The notes under the pieces: model-generated
What the model saw: only the letters and a program-made list of their open reading frames with translations
Told to the model about the DNA's origin: nothing
Databases searched by the model: none
In this document: one piece after another, positions 22,535 to 33,500 of the stretch
Layout: the number at the start of each line of letters is the position of its first letter
Position numbering within the stretch: position 1 is the first letter of the stretch
Assembly: GCA_037783545.1 (NCBI GenBank)
Contig: JBBELK010000459.1
Coordinates: 983,164 to 1,047,163 of the forward strand
DNA from: Henricia sp. BOLD:AAB3569
Taxonomy: Eukaryota > Echinodermata > Asteroidea > Spinulosida > Echinasteridae
Length of the DNA: 64,000 bases
Direction of reading: 5' to 3'
Translations under genes and position numbers: made by a program

Positions 22535-23033
22535 ATGGCAAGTGAAGAAGAGGACGTCTGTAATTATGAAGTCAATCTCACCACTGCAGAGGCAGAAGAT
22601 TTACTTTTTGAGAACGAATTTGAGCATTTTTATTGGATTTTTGTTGGCGTCATTTCCCCCTGTATCATGGTCCTCGGTATTGTCACCAATGGAGCCTTTT
22701 TCATCGTTGTTCTTCGAGTCCAGCGAATGCACACGGTCATTAACGCTTACCTCGTTAACTTGGCGGTAGCTGATGTTATATACCTAATTACAAATGTTTA
22801 GACAAACCTGTTTTTACTGGTTTCTTCCCAATTTATTATACCCAGCTCGATATGTGGCAAAGGGACTTCCCCCATAACGCCCCCGTAACTCAACAAAAAC
22901 TGAAAGGAATTCCTTGGAAATTTCTTGGATGTTTGAGACACAATGGGGAAACAATGGTAGGGGGATACCCTCTGCCACATTTCGTGCTGCATATGCAATT
23001 TATGGCAAGTCACCTACCTTTGGCATAGCTGGC
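22535..23033 (+). pseudogene. GPCR copy E, 5' fragment (N-terminus to TM2) interrupted by a MITE
   Basis: It starts with MASEEEDVCNYEVNLTT and runs through TM1 (TNGAFFIVVL) and TM2 (NLAVADVIYLIT) to a stop at 22,799-22,801. Receptor-like sequence continues without an open frame (TTTTTACTGGTTTCTTCCCA) to a 159-bp insertion at 22,837-22,995. It resumes for about 30 bases (CCTACCTTTGGCATAGCTGG) and ends at about 23,033. TM3-TM7 are absent. Confidence 0.82.
22837..22995. mobile_element. hAT-like MITE, 159 bp, with 8-bp target duplication
   Basis: It is flanked by direct repeats CAATTTAT (22,829-22,836 and 22,996-23,003). The imperfect inverted ends share CAGC-CGA-ATGTGGCA. Copy C shows the uninterrupted receptor sequence at the site. 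The eight-base duplication points to the hAT superfamily. Confidence 0.8.
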
Positions 23034-23440
23034 TAAATTCAAATCAAGTCGGATATCCATTGAGGAGGATTTATTAAGCAACTCATTAGCATAATTTATT
23101 ATTCAGATATTCAAATTTGAAATCAATAAATTATTCAAATCAGGAGGATTTTAATTTGCCAGCTGGATTGGAAGTTTTAATGGTGGAGCACTCAGGTAAG
23201 CTTAATAGTATAATTTATTATTCAAATATTCAAATCAACTCAAATATTCAAATGAGGGTGTCATTGGCAAGCTGGATGGGAGTACCAATGCTGAGTCACT
23301 CAGGTAAGCTCATTAGCATAAATTATTATTCATATATTCAAATATTCAAATTTGACATCAAATATTGAAATTAAGAGGATGCCATTCACAAGCTGGATGG
23401 AGAGTATAAATGCTGAAACACCGGTCGTAACTTACTATTA
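23034..23440. repeat. Tandem array of about four 100-120-bp units
   Basis: Units contain AAGCTGGATGGGAGTA, ACTCAGGTAAGCT, ATTAGCATAATTTATTATTC and ATATTCAAAT in order. A related single unit is at 16,352-16,430. Not coding. Confidence 0.7.
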
Positions 23441-23505
23441 AAATATCAAAATGGATTTTATTCGAACATAATCATACCTCCCCAGATATCTCCCCAAAAT
23501 AAACT

Positions 23506-23992
23506 CCTCAAAAAAAGTTTGGAAAGTCAAGTTTGACTGACGATTTCTCTCTTGTTACTGAATCATTTCCCTTGAATTTGGTATCATTGAAAAGCCCTGA
23601 AATTCCTCTTTACAGTGATGTGTCATTTGTTATGATTAATCAATTGGGGGATATGCAGTATAGCGGAATACAGGGGTGGGTGGAAAGTGAAATGTCACAA
23701 AATTCACTGCTATTGTCATGCAGTGCATTATTCCCCTTTTGCTTGGAGGATGGGAATGTGTCAATGCACTTTTTGACAATAGCAATGCATTTTGTGACAT
23801 TTCACTTTACACCCGCCCCCGTATTCAGCTGTGCTGCACATCCCCCAATTGCTTAATCATAACAAATGACACATCATCGTAAAGAGGAATAACAGGGATT
23901 TCCAATGATATAAAATTCAAGGAAAATTATTTTGCAACAAGAGAGAAATTGTCAGTCAAACTTGACTTTCTGAACTTTTTTTGAGGAGTTTA
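23506..23992. mobile_element. Long fold-back element, about 485 bp
   Basis: The left arm (AACTCCTCAAAAAAAGTTTGG, GTCAAGTTTGACTGAC, TTTGTTATGATTAATCAATTG) is mirrored by the right arm (CAATTGCTTAATCATAACAAA, GTCAGTCAAACTTGAC, TTTTTTTGAGGAGTTTAGT). The two arms meet in a short centre near 23,740. The open frame at 23,533-23,856 lies within the palindrome and is not a gene. Confidence 0.85.
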
Positions 23993-24286
23993 GTACCCAT
24001 AATAAGAAATTAGCAATCTCAAATTTGAATGTGGAAGCATAAAGGTTGGTGAAATCACGATTCCCTTGAAAATATATGGATTGAGAGCAGTGTTGAGAGC
24101 GTGAAATTTCAGTTTGGTATTGAGAAAAACATGACTGACAATGATTATGATATTAAAATCTCAACACCCATGGGAAAAAAAATTGGAAAAAAAAAAAAAA
24201 TGTGATCTCGACATATTTGTAATCTAATATCCCAATGATTATTACAAAATTAAAATAATTTTTATTTTTTTGAATTTGATGATGAG

Positions 24287-24538
24287 GTGTCGGAGCTGAA
24301 AACCGACCTGAAAACCCTTCCAAGGAAAGCCCAGATCGCAGCCGGCTTCATCACGTACCTGTCGTCAGCACCCGAGGACGAACGCAGGACAAAACTGAAT
24401 GCATGGGCGGAGCTAGCGGGCATGGAGAGGTTTGACATGAGGCGGTTCCTGAGCACAGAGAGTGAGCAGTTGATATGGAAGGGGGAGGGGCTACCGAGCG
24501 ACGACCTGTCAATGGAGAACGCTGTTGTTATCTTGCAG
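24287..24538 (+). CDS. DYNC2H1: DYNC2H1 first exon in window (stalk end and AAA5 start)
   Basis: 84 codons in phase 0, from VSELKTDLKTLPRKAQ to MENAVVILQ. The acceptor is GATGATGAG just before 24,287, preceded by a T-rich tract. The donor is CAG followed by GTTTGT. No earlier exon of this gene can be found between 22,800 and 24,286, a stretch occupied by receptor copy E, a tandem repeat and a fold-back. Confidence 0.9.
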
Positions 24539-27500
24539 GTTTGTTGTCTGTGTTTTTTTAAAAGTCATAAATAAATAATTTAGAGTCCAATAAGATAGTT
24601 TTAAAGCCCCAATACATCATTTGCAGTGACCAAAAATTTTACTTCACGAGTTGACAAGGAAAACCCGATTAAAAGTGTTGATAGCGATAGTAACAAACAC
24701 TAAAATATGGTTTTTGGTGAGAAAAATTGCCGACTGGTGTTTAAAAAAAAAAATCATTTACAAACAATTTGTTTTGTTCTGCCCCAACCGCAGACCAATC
24801 ACCCAACTTGACGACCTCAGCTTTAGGGGGTGCAACTTTATGTGCACGCTCCCTCACTCAAATGCCAGGAGTAGGAGTTCCACTTTCATGAAAATAGCAA
24901 ACCCCCTATTTTTTTAGTACTCCCACCCCCGCGCAAAAGAAAAAAACGTGTGCGTGGTTCTGCTTTGTCAGGAAATAAAGCGATAATTGGGAAACCAGAG
25001 TAAAACTGGGGCAATTAGCAAATTGGTTTCAGTTGAAATTGCTCTGAAATAGATTGGTTCTGACAGATTCTTTGTGGTGTCAAATGAATCCCCACTTGTA
25101 ATAGATCTCCACTTCTAATAGATTGTCACTTGCAATGTGTCATTTGACATTAAAATTAAATTGTTTTAGGTTGCACGCATCGCAAGTCGTGCTGCAAATA
25201 ATGTCTCAAGTTGTCGCAAGTTGTGTAGCAAGTCATGTCATAAGTTGTGCCACAAGTCAACTCACAAGCCTTGTCATAAGTTGCGTCACAAGTCACGTCG
25301 TAAGCTGCATCGCAAATTGCGTTGCAAGTCGTGTAGCAAGTTACGTCGAAAGTAGCCTTCTCCAACGGGTCTCTGCAGTTTAAAATCCATTTAAAATCGG
25401 CTAGGGGCCTGACCACTGATAATGGCCCTCGATCGCCTGCGGCTCGGGCCATTAACACTCGTCCAGACCCCTATCCGGTTTTAACAGATGTTTAAGACTG
25501 GCCAAACCCACTTTTATTCCCTAAATTAAGGGCGATCTCGTCAGCATTTTTAACTCATCGCTTTGCTTGTTCAGGCTCATCAATCAGTTACAATATTCAT
25601 GTTGATTAAATTTTGAATAATTTTTTTTACCAATTCCATTAATTATAACCATGTTTGTATTTTTATTTTTATTTCCATTTTTAACTGTTCACTCATTCCT
25701 CTAACTCTCGCCCCCTTCCCATTCCCCTCCCCCCACACCTTTTGCATGTTTTTTTTCTCGGTTTATTCCATGGCTGTACATTGCTTACGACATGCTTTTG
25801 TCATTATTCAACAATTGGAATGCCACCCTCTATGTTGACGATCGACCATTTTGACTCGCAGTTAAACGACCTGCCTGTTTCGGTAAGATTTTCAGTTTGC
25901 TGTGTGTGAAAATAATACGGTAGTAATTGTATATTTTAAAAACTTTCCGTTGTTATAGTTACAGCGGCCAAATTGGGGTTTCCAAAATCTATATTTGGGA
26001 TTTCTCATTTGGAGCACTACAATTTCTGCCAAGTACGCAAATGTCTGTTTGAAAGAAAATCTTTCAAAGCAAAAATGTTCAAAGTCCACTGTCATACAGT
26101 GTATAGACGGGGTGACTTGTTTACATTTAGCACGCCCTCTGTTGTTTAACGGCAGGCAAAATATTACAGCTTAGTCTATGAAACTTTATAAAATCTATAA
26201 ATTATATCGACTTGGAAAACACAAGCTGTCTTTATTTGGCTAAATCACGTAGCTTGTGACACCTATAAGCAAGTTTAATGTAAATTAAAAAAAAAAAAAA
26301 TGGACTTCTCTATGTATTAAACTAGTGGGTTTTTGGCCTGTCGTGTTTTGTCTCAAATCAACAGAGGGCACCTTAAATGTAAACATATGTCACATCCTCT
26401 ATTGTACATGCAGTGATTTAAATGTCAGGTAAATAAACTGCACCAAATGCATGTGGCATAAAATTCTGAGTAAAACCTTGATTTGTGTTGGCTGTTGCAA
26501 ATCATGTATGATCTGATTTGTTTGTTTTCTCAAATTCCTTGTTGGATTTGCTGCATGCTTTCATACGTTTATTGCTTGTTTTTATTACGTTTTTGCTTAA
26601 TTTTTTGACAGATTTCTTACACCAAGATCATGTTTCAAGAACTTCTATACATGTACTAGTATCATGGCTTCTTTAGTTTGTTTAGCATTTCACTACTTGT
26701 TCATAATCGGTATGATCAAAGTTAATGTTGTATTTTCCCCCGCGTAAAGGATTTTGCATCTTTGCAACACCGAAAGAAGAGGTGGGTTCTTGTAGAAAAC
26801 CTGAGGGATATACCATTGTGCCTCATAGCTCAGCTGGTAGAGCATCCGCCATGTGTCAGAGGTCTTGGTGAAACATGAGGGAGTACACCACTGTGCCTCA
26901 TACATGTAGCTCAGCTGGTAGAGCATCTGGCCAGTGTGTCAGAGGTCTTGGGGAAACCTGAGGGAGTATACCGCTGTGCCTCGTAGCTCAGCTGGTAGAG
27001 CATCTGCCCATTGTGTCTGGGGTCTCGGGTTCTAATCCTGATGGGAACTGTGTTTTGATTTTTTTCGCATCCCATATTTTTAAAATATGTCTTTCAGTGA
27101 TGTTAAAAAGTTGTCTCTCTTCGATCCCCATGGTTGTAAATCAGCTTTTTGCATGTAACATGGCACCCCGAAATTATCACTTTTAAATGGACATGCAGTT
27201 TAGAAAGTCACATACTACGCTGTTGTTGCTACATGGTGCACAATGCCACAGTCTGGTTGCTTTGTGCCATTCTCTCCTACAGTAAACACGGTATCCATTC
27301 TGTACTTCACATCTGCTGCGTGCACCACATAGCAACAACAAATTAGTCTGGTCAAGTGGATACTAAAAAAGGAAGTACATCAGTACACTAAACACTATTC
27401 ATTGAAACACGCAAAAAACTGATTATAAATAACCTGGAAAAAAGTGGCTATAATTGTCACATTTTGTTGAAGTGAAATAAATGTACTGTGTGTTGTACCT

Positions 27501-30500
27501 ATATCTAGTTTCAAAAGTGGACCGTGTCTGAATGTACAAGGAAATCTTAAGATGAGGGTTCTGGATTTTCATATTTTAATTTCAATATCAATTTGGTTTA
27601 TGTTTTATACAATTCTTTAATATGTCATTTATGTCAATTGATGGAATGTATCTTAAAGGCAGAGGCTCGTCAATGCGCGCGTGAGACCAAATTCGTGCCA
27701 AGAAATATGCAGCTCCATGCCTTTGCTATTGAGCTGCGTATTTCGTGGCACGAATTTTGCCGCGCTCATTGACGAGCCTGTGCCTTTCATTTATTTATTT
27801 TTTTTAAATTTATTTATTCACCACATCCAACAGCGGAAGAACCGCCAATTACAGGAATGGGATCAATTAACATAGATATTCGAATAACTATCAACTTCTA
27901 AGTTGAATTAGAAACGGCCAGAGACACCGGGGAATCCCTCCCCTTGCTCTTCACGAAAGAATGCTCTGGGATCTTTAAAGTGCGTTACATGTAACACACT
28001 GGACCAACGGCTTTACATCCCGTTCGAAGGACGGAACAAGTGTGATTAAGTGCCTTGCTCAAGAGCACAAGTGTCACGGCCCGGAATCGAACCCACATTC
28101 TAGTACTGGCACAGGAACTTGATATGAGTTCGACGCGCTAGACCGCTCGGCCATAACACCCCTTTAATGCAGATGGGCAGGGATGGATTGCAATATAACC
28201 ATCTTAAGTCTGAATTTGTCTTAATTCCATTTCTCGGTCGTTTCAATCTGCACAGAGTTCTCTGAGGCCATTCCTGGTAGATCCGTCTTCAAGAGCCACT
28301 GAGTGGCTGAAGATCCATCTCAAAGATGCAAGATTGGAGGTCGTCAACCAACAGGTGTGCTCTTAATCCTCCAAACTCCAACTCTGGCCCCCTTCAACCT
28401 TCGAACTCGTACCCATCAACTCCCCAAATGTAACATCTTCCTAACAGGGTTGTAGTCGAGTCCATCACAAGTCTATCACAAGTCCAGAGCCCATAAAAAA
28501 ATTACAAGTCCCACGCAAGACCCGCACAAAGTCCAGTAACAAGAAGCAAAGGGTTAAATTATCACACACAAAAGAATGCCTTTGTTGGAGTTCATTTGAA
28601 TAGCTTGTGACTTGAATTAAGACCCAGGGACTTTTGGTGGACTTGTGAAGGCTTGTGAGGACTTCTGATAGACTTCTGATAGACTTCTGATGGACTCTGC
28701 TTCCTAAACCCACCTCCCAAACATCCATTCCAATGGAAGACTTTTGAGATGCTTGGTAGCAGCAAACAAACTGGTCCTTTCCATTGTTCGCGTCATATTG
28801 GGCATGTGCACTGTACATGTAGCTCAAACGTGACATAAAAGGACTAGCTCAAACGTGACATAAACAATAGAAAAGGACCGGTTTATTCAAGTGCCCTCTT
28901 CCCATCTCTTTCATTCTAACCTAACAATCATGTAAAATACCTCCCAAAACAATACTATCCATAAGAAGAAAACAGTTAATTTGCAATCCCCAATTTGGAC
29001 GTGGAAGCAAAAAGGTTGGTGTAATGCATAGTTCCGACCTGTCAATCAACCGAACCCGCCGACCAATCACAACAGAGCTAGCAGACATCACCCACATAGG
29101 TCAAAGTGCACGGTCTCACAACAACAATCATGTGATGTTCTGTCCCATACAATTTGTACAGTGTTGTATGCGATGATCCGGGTGAATTTTTGGTTTCAAG
29201 GCCGGTCGTTTCGTTGTTCAAAGGTACGAAAGCATGTATGTCATGATATGACATCCCTGTATTACTGGCCCTTTACTCGGTGTGTTCTAAGATAACTGTC
29301 GACCCTGAAACATGAATGCCTTTGAGTTTTCTCCAATGAATCTGTGCTTTCTGTTGAAAGTCCCATTGCTTTGTGCGTTGCGTGTCGCCATTTTGACGAT
29401 AGCGTGTGAGCCATAGCAACAATATCCAAGGGGGCGGAGTTAACTGGGCAAAATCGGAACTATGCATTACTACACTGCTTTATGTAACTGGGTATGTTTT
29501 GTTGAAGATATTTTCGGAAATATACAGATTGAGACGGCAAAATTTCAGTCGTAATGAGAAAAATATGACACACAAGTATGGTATAAAAATCTCAACACCC
29601 ATGAAAAAAAATGGGAGGCTAAAAAATGTGATCAGGTCACGCTCCTTTAATAACAAGGTTCGTCTGCAATTTGATTTTTCCCCTGTTATTCAGGACGCAA
29701 ACTTCTCCACTGCCTTGGAGCTGGCGGTGCGTTTTGGCAAGACACTCCTCATTCAGGAAATGGACGGCATTGAGCCCGTCCTTTACCCTCTTCTCAGAGC
29801 GGATCTCATCAGTCAAGGTAACCCACCCACAATGTTTAGGAAAATCAATTTTGGTTGAACTTCATTTTACTTTAGACATTTTTAAAAATGTTTTACCTGG
29901 ACCTACAACTTCGGAATTAAGTTTGTTTTCAGTACTAGAGAAACTATGTACAATGGCTTTTATCTTCTCGCAAAATATAAAAAGGGGTCATTACCATGGA
30001 AGATTGGTGTTAGACAAGCCAGACTGGACCAACCTAGCGTGCTGGAACCGAGTCCGATATAAAATAAACAAGGAGGATGATGATGATGATGACCATGCAC
30101 GGACACCCAGAATTTTCCTTGTTAGGACATATAAACCATGTAAAAATGTTAGTTTGATGATAAAAATGCAAAATTAGGAGGGAAAAGTGTCATGAATTTA
30201 CTAAGGAAAAACGTAGAATATTTGAGACTTGTCCCATAAGTTTAGGGGGTCTCCGTGCATGGTAATCTTTCTCAAAAGCCATGGTTAGTGACTTGCAATG
30301 CTCGGAGGTGTGAAATTTTCAAATTTCCCGCGAGATAATCCCAATTATCCAACACCAAGGGATCATTAGCTTTCACAATTTCCCTTCAAACCATGTTGTA
30401 TTTGTACATTATTGTCTTTTCATCACCTATAATTTTCCCATCACGACAGGACCCCGCTTCGTTGTCCAAATCGGTGATAAAGTCATTGATTACCACGAAG

Positions 30501-33500
30501 ACTTTCGTCTGTTCATGGCGACGCGTAATCCCAACCCAGAGATCCCACCAGACGCAGCCTCGATCATCTCCGAAGTCAACTTTACAACAACGAGGGCAGG
30601 CTTGACAGGCCAGGTGAATTATGACTTATAATGCGAATGTTACATATTAACCCTGGTCGTTGGGCTCAAGTATATCATTTCGATTTAACATTATTAGGCA
30701 CTCATGAACTATTCAATCACGAATGCCTTCACTACCCTCACAGGTACCCATTTGCTCTTGAGTAGAAAGGGACAATTTGTGGCAAGGACCCTTGCCTAAA
30801 GACACACACGTAGGTTATGGATCCAAACCCACAACCTGCAATATCAAACAGGTCTGCAGCCGATTTCACGAAATATTGCGTAGCTTGCGCAATTTTTGAA
30901 AATGGCATAAGCCCCATAGGCTTAATTGTGTGTAATTATCACAGAAATTTTGCGCAGCTTACGCAATAAAAAATGTTGCCAGCGGGCTTACGCATGGTGC
31001 AAGGATTCGTGAAATCGGCTGCTGAAATCAAATATGTTTCAAGTATGATGCATCAGGGGCCAATTTCATGGCGCTGTTAGGCACGGAAATTTACTTAGCA
31101 CAGAATTTATTTGCTTTCAATGTAAAATGGCCCACCAGCCAAACTTGTTTGTCAAAATTGTATGTCAAAATTGTATGTCAAATTGTATGTCAAAATTTAC
31201 TTAGCACAGAATTTTTTTGCTTTGTAAAATGGCCCACCAGCCAAACTTGCATACATGTCAAATTGTATGTCAAATTGTATGTCAAAATTGTATGTCAAAA
31301 TTGTATGTCAAAATTGTATGTCAAAATTGTATGTCAAAATCGTATGTCAAAATTGTATGTCAAATTTGTATGTCAAATTGTGTTCTTAGACTAGTAGCAG
31401 AATATCAGTAAATACACATCACATACAATTTTGGCTGGCAAAATAAACCAAATAAATTCTGTGCTAGGCAAATGTTTGTGCTTAACAGTGCCATGAATGT
31501 TGCCCCTGTTTGATCAGCCACAAACTGTTTGGCCCTGAGGCCCAAGATCGATGACCAATTTGAACTGAATTAAAATGCTTTCTCTCCTTCACAGCTGTTA
31601 GCCAATACCATTCAGCATGAAAAACCCGAATTGGAGGTTCGCAAGACAGAACTCTTGAAACAAGAAGAAGACTTGAAGATCCAACTAGCAGAGCTCGAGG
31701 AATCGCTGCTGGAGGTAACATGCAAATAATTATTGGCTGCTTTGCAGTTTTAGAAACATCTACCGTTAAAGCCTGAATACAGGATTTCAAATTAAAGATA
31801 GAAGCCGTTCCAATTGTCCAAAGCAATTATCCCACAATGTATGGCCAACTGCAGCGTAACTTCCGTATTTTTGCATGCAGCAAAAACATCGGACACAGTT
31901 TTGAGGCAACACTTTTTGTCACCTGCTAAAATCGTATGTGCACAATTTGTTTATATCGCTTAGCATAGAATCTATTAAGAGTGACAATCAGTTTTTTTGG
32001 GAGCCAGAATTCGTCTCATCTTCCAAAAACGTCAAAAACCACGACCATCGTTTGTCAAAACGTACGCTACGATGGCCCATTGCCTCGTCGTAGTTTACAG
32101 TGCGTTGCCATGGCAGATATGCATAGTTACACTCATCGCAAGTTTCTTGAAATTGTTCTTAGGACGCATCGCGAGTTACCGAGCGGTAACTCATCGCATC
32201 TCGAGTTACGAAGGATCGTAAGCGTTAGTGAAATCAACCCCAGAAATAAAAAGTTTCTAAAAAGTGATTGGTACCCTCAATTCATTTTGTACTCAAGAAG
32301 TGACTTGTTATTTCCATGTAAAAGCGTACCCAAAATGATAAATAGAAAGCAAAATACTGACCCAAAAGACCTCTTTCGGATTCTTCCCCCTTCCCCTCCC
32401 CCCTTCTCTGCCAGACCCTAGCTAAATCAGAAGGCAACATCCTCGAGAACAAAAACCTTCTAGAATCCCTAAACAAGACCAAGGAGAGCAGCCAAACCAT
32501 CTCAAGTTCTCTGGAGGAATCCGTCCGTCTCCAGGCATCGCTGGACCAGGAACGGTCCGCCTACCTCCCCCTGGCTCAGAGTGGCAGTACACTGTTCTTC
32601 GTCATCAGCGACTTGGCGAAACTCAACAATATGTACCGCTTCAGCTTGGGGGCTTTCCTCAGGCTGTTTGTGAGGGCTCTTGAGGGAAGAACAGTAAGTA
32701 AAATTACTCAAAAACATCTTTTTATTCTTCATTTTTGTGGAAATTGGTTTGTAAATAATATCAAATTATAATTATATTACCCTTACTATTTTCTCTTGAG
32801 AGACATCCCCATAGACTCTTGTACACAACTTTAATAAGCTACAAAGCTGAAATTTGGAATTATTTTTAATTAGATCCTTATCTAAAAACACTTTTCTGGA
32901 AATTTCGAAATAATGCTTCTAATGGGTAGCAAAAGAATACCGACAAAATAACTCTAAAGTATACCTGTTGGTAAAAATACAAATTATAATTTCAAATATA
33001 ATTTAAAAAAAACAGATTTGGTTCATGAACTACGTTGTGACTTTACTGCACAGACAATGAAACAACTTCTGATTGTCTTGATTAATTTTGATGACATATA
33101 AAGACACCAGCTGCTCAACACCGGCCAGCTCGATGGTCGAGTGGTTAAGACATTATGCAGAAGGTTGTGGGTTCGAGTCCCACCCGAGCATGCCATGAAG
33201 TTCTCCTCATGGTGTTTTGGGGACTCCTTCCCTGCACATCCACCATTACTGGGGGCCATCCACTGCCATGAACTGGGCCTTTTGGAAACCTGTATAAGAA
33301 TATATCAATGTTATTGTAGTGACAAGGCTTGACAGTACTTAAAGCTCACCGTCCATGTTTTTCGTAATTTTTTTAAAATCAGGATGGTAGCAGTACCGAG
33401 ATGCGAATCCAGAAACTAGGCATCTCCCTGCAGAATCTGGTCTATGAGTACGTCTGTCGATCGCTCTTCAAGGCAGATCGCCTCATGTTTGCACTGCACC

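Noticed and set aside
23533-23856. 107-codon open frame
   Set aside because: It lies wholly inside a fold-back palindrome and has no family resemblance.
31068-31411. YVKIVCQN repeat protein
   Set aside because: Translation of the TGTATGTCAAAAT minisatellite inside a MITE.
31981-32421. 146-codon open frame overlapping the start of a DYNC2H1 exon
   Set aside because: It is in a different frame from the exon at 32,415 and lies in the intron; no family recognised.
33023-33259. Minus-strand frame reading CSGGTRTHNLL
   Set aside because: Typical translation of a tRNA-derived SINE head (GTRTHNL); not a gene.
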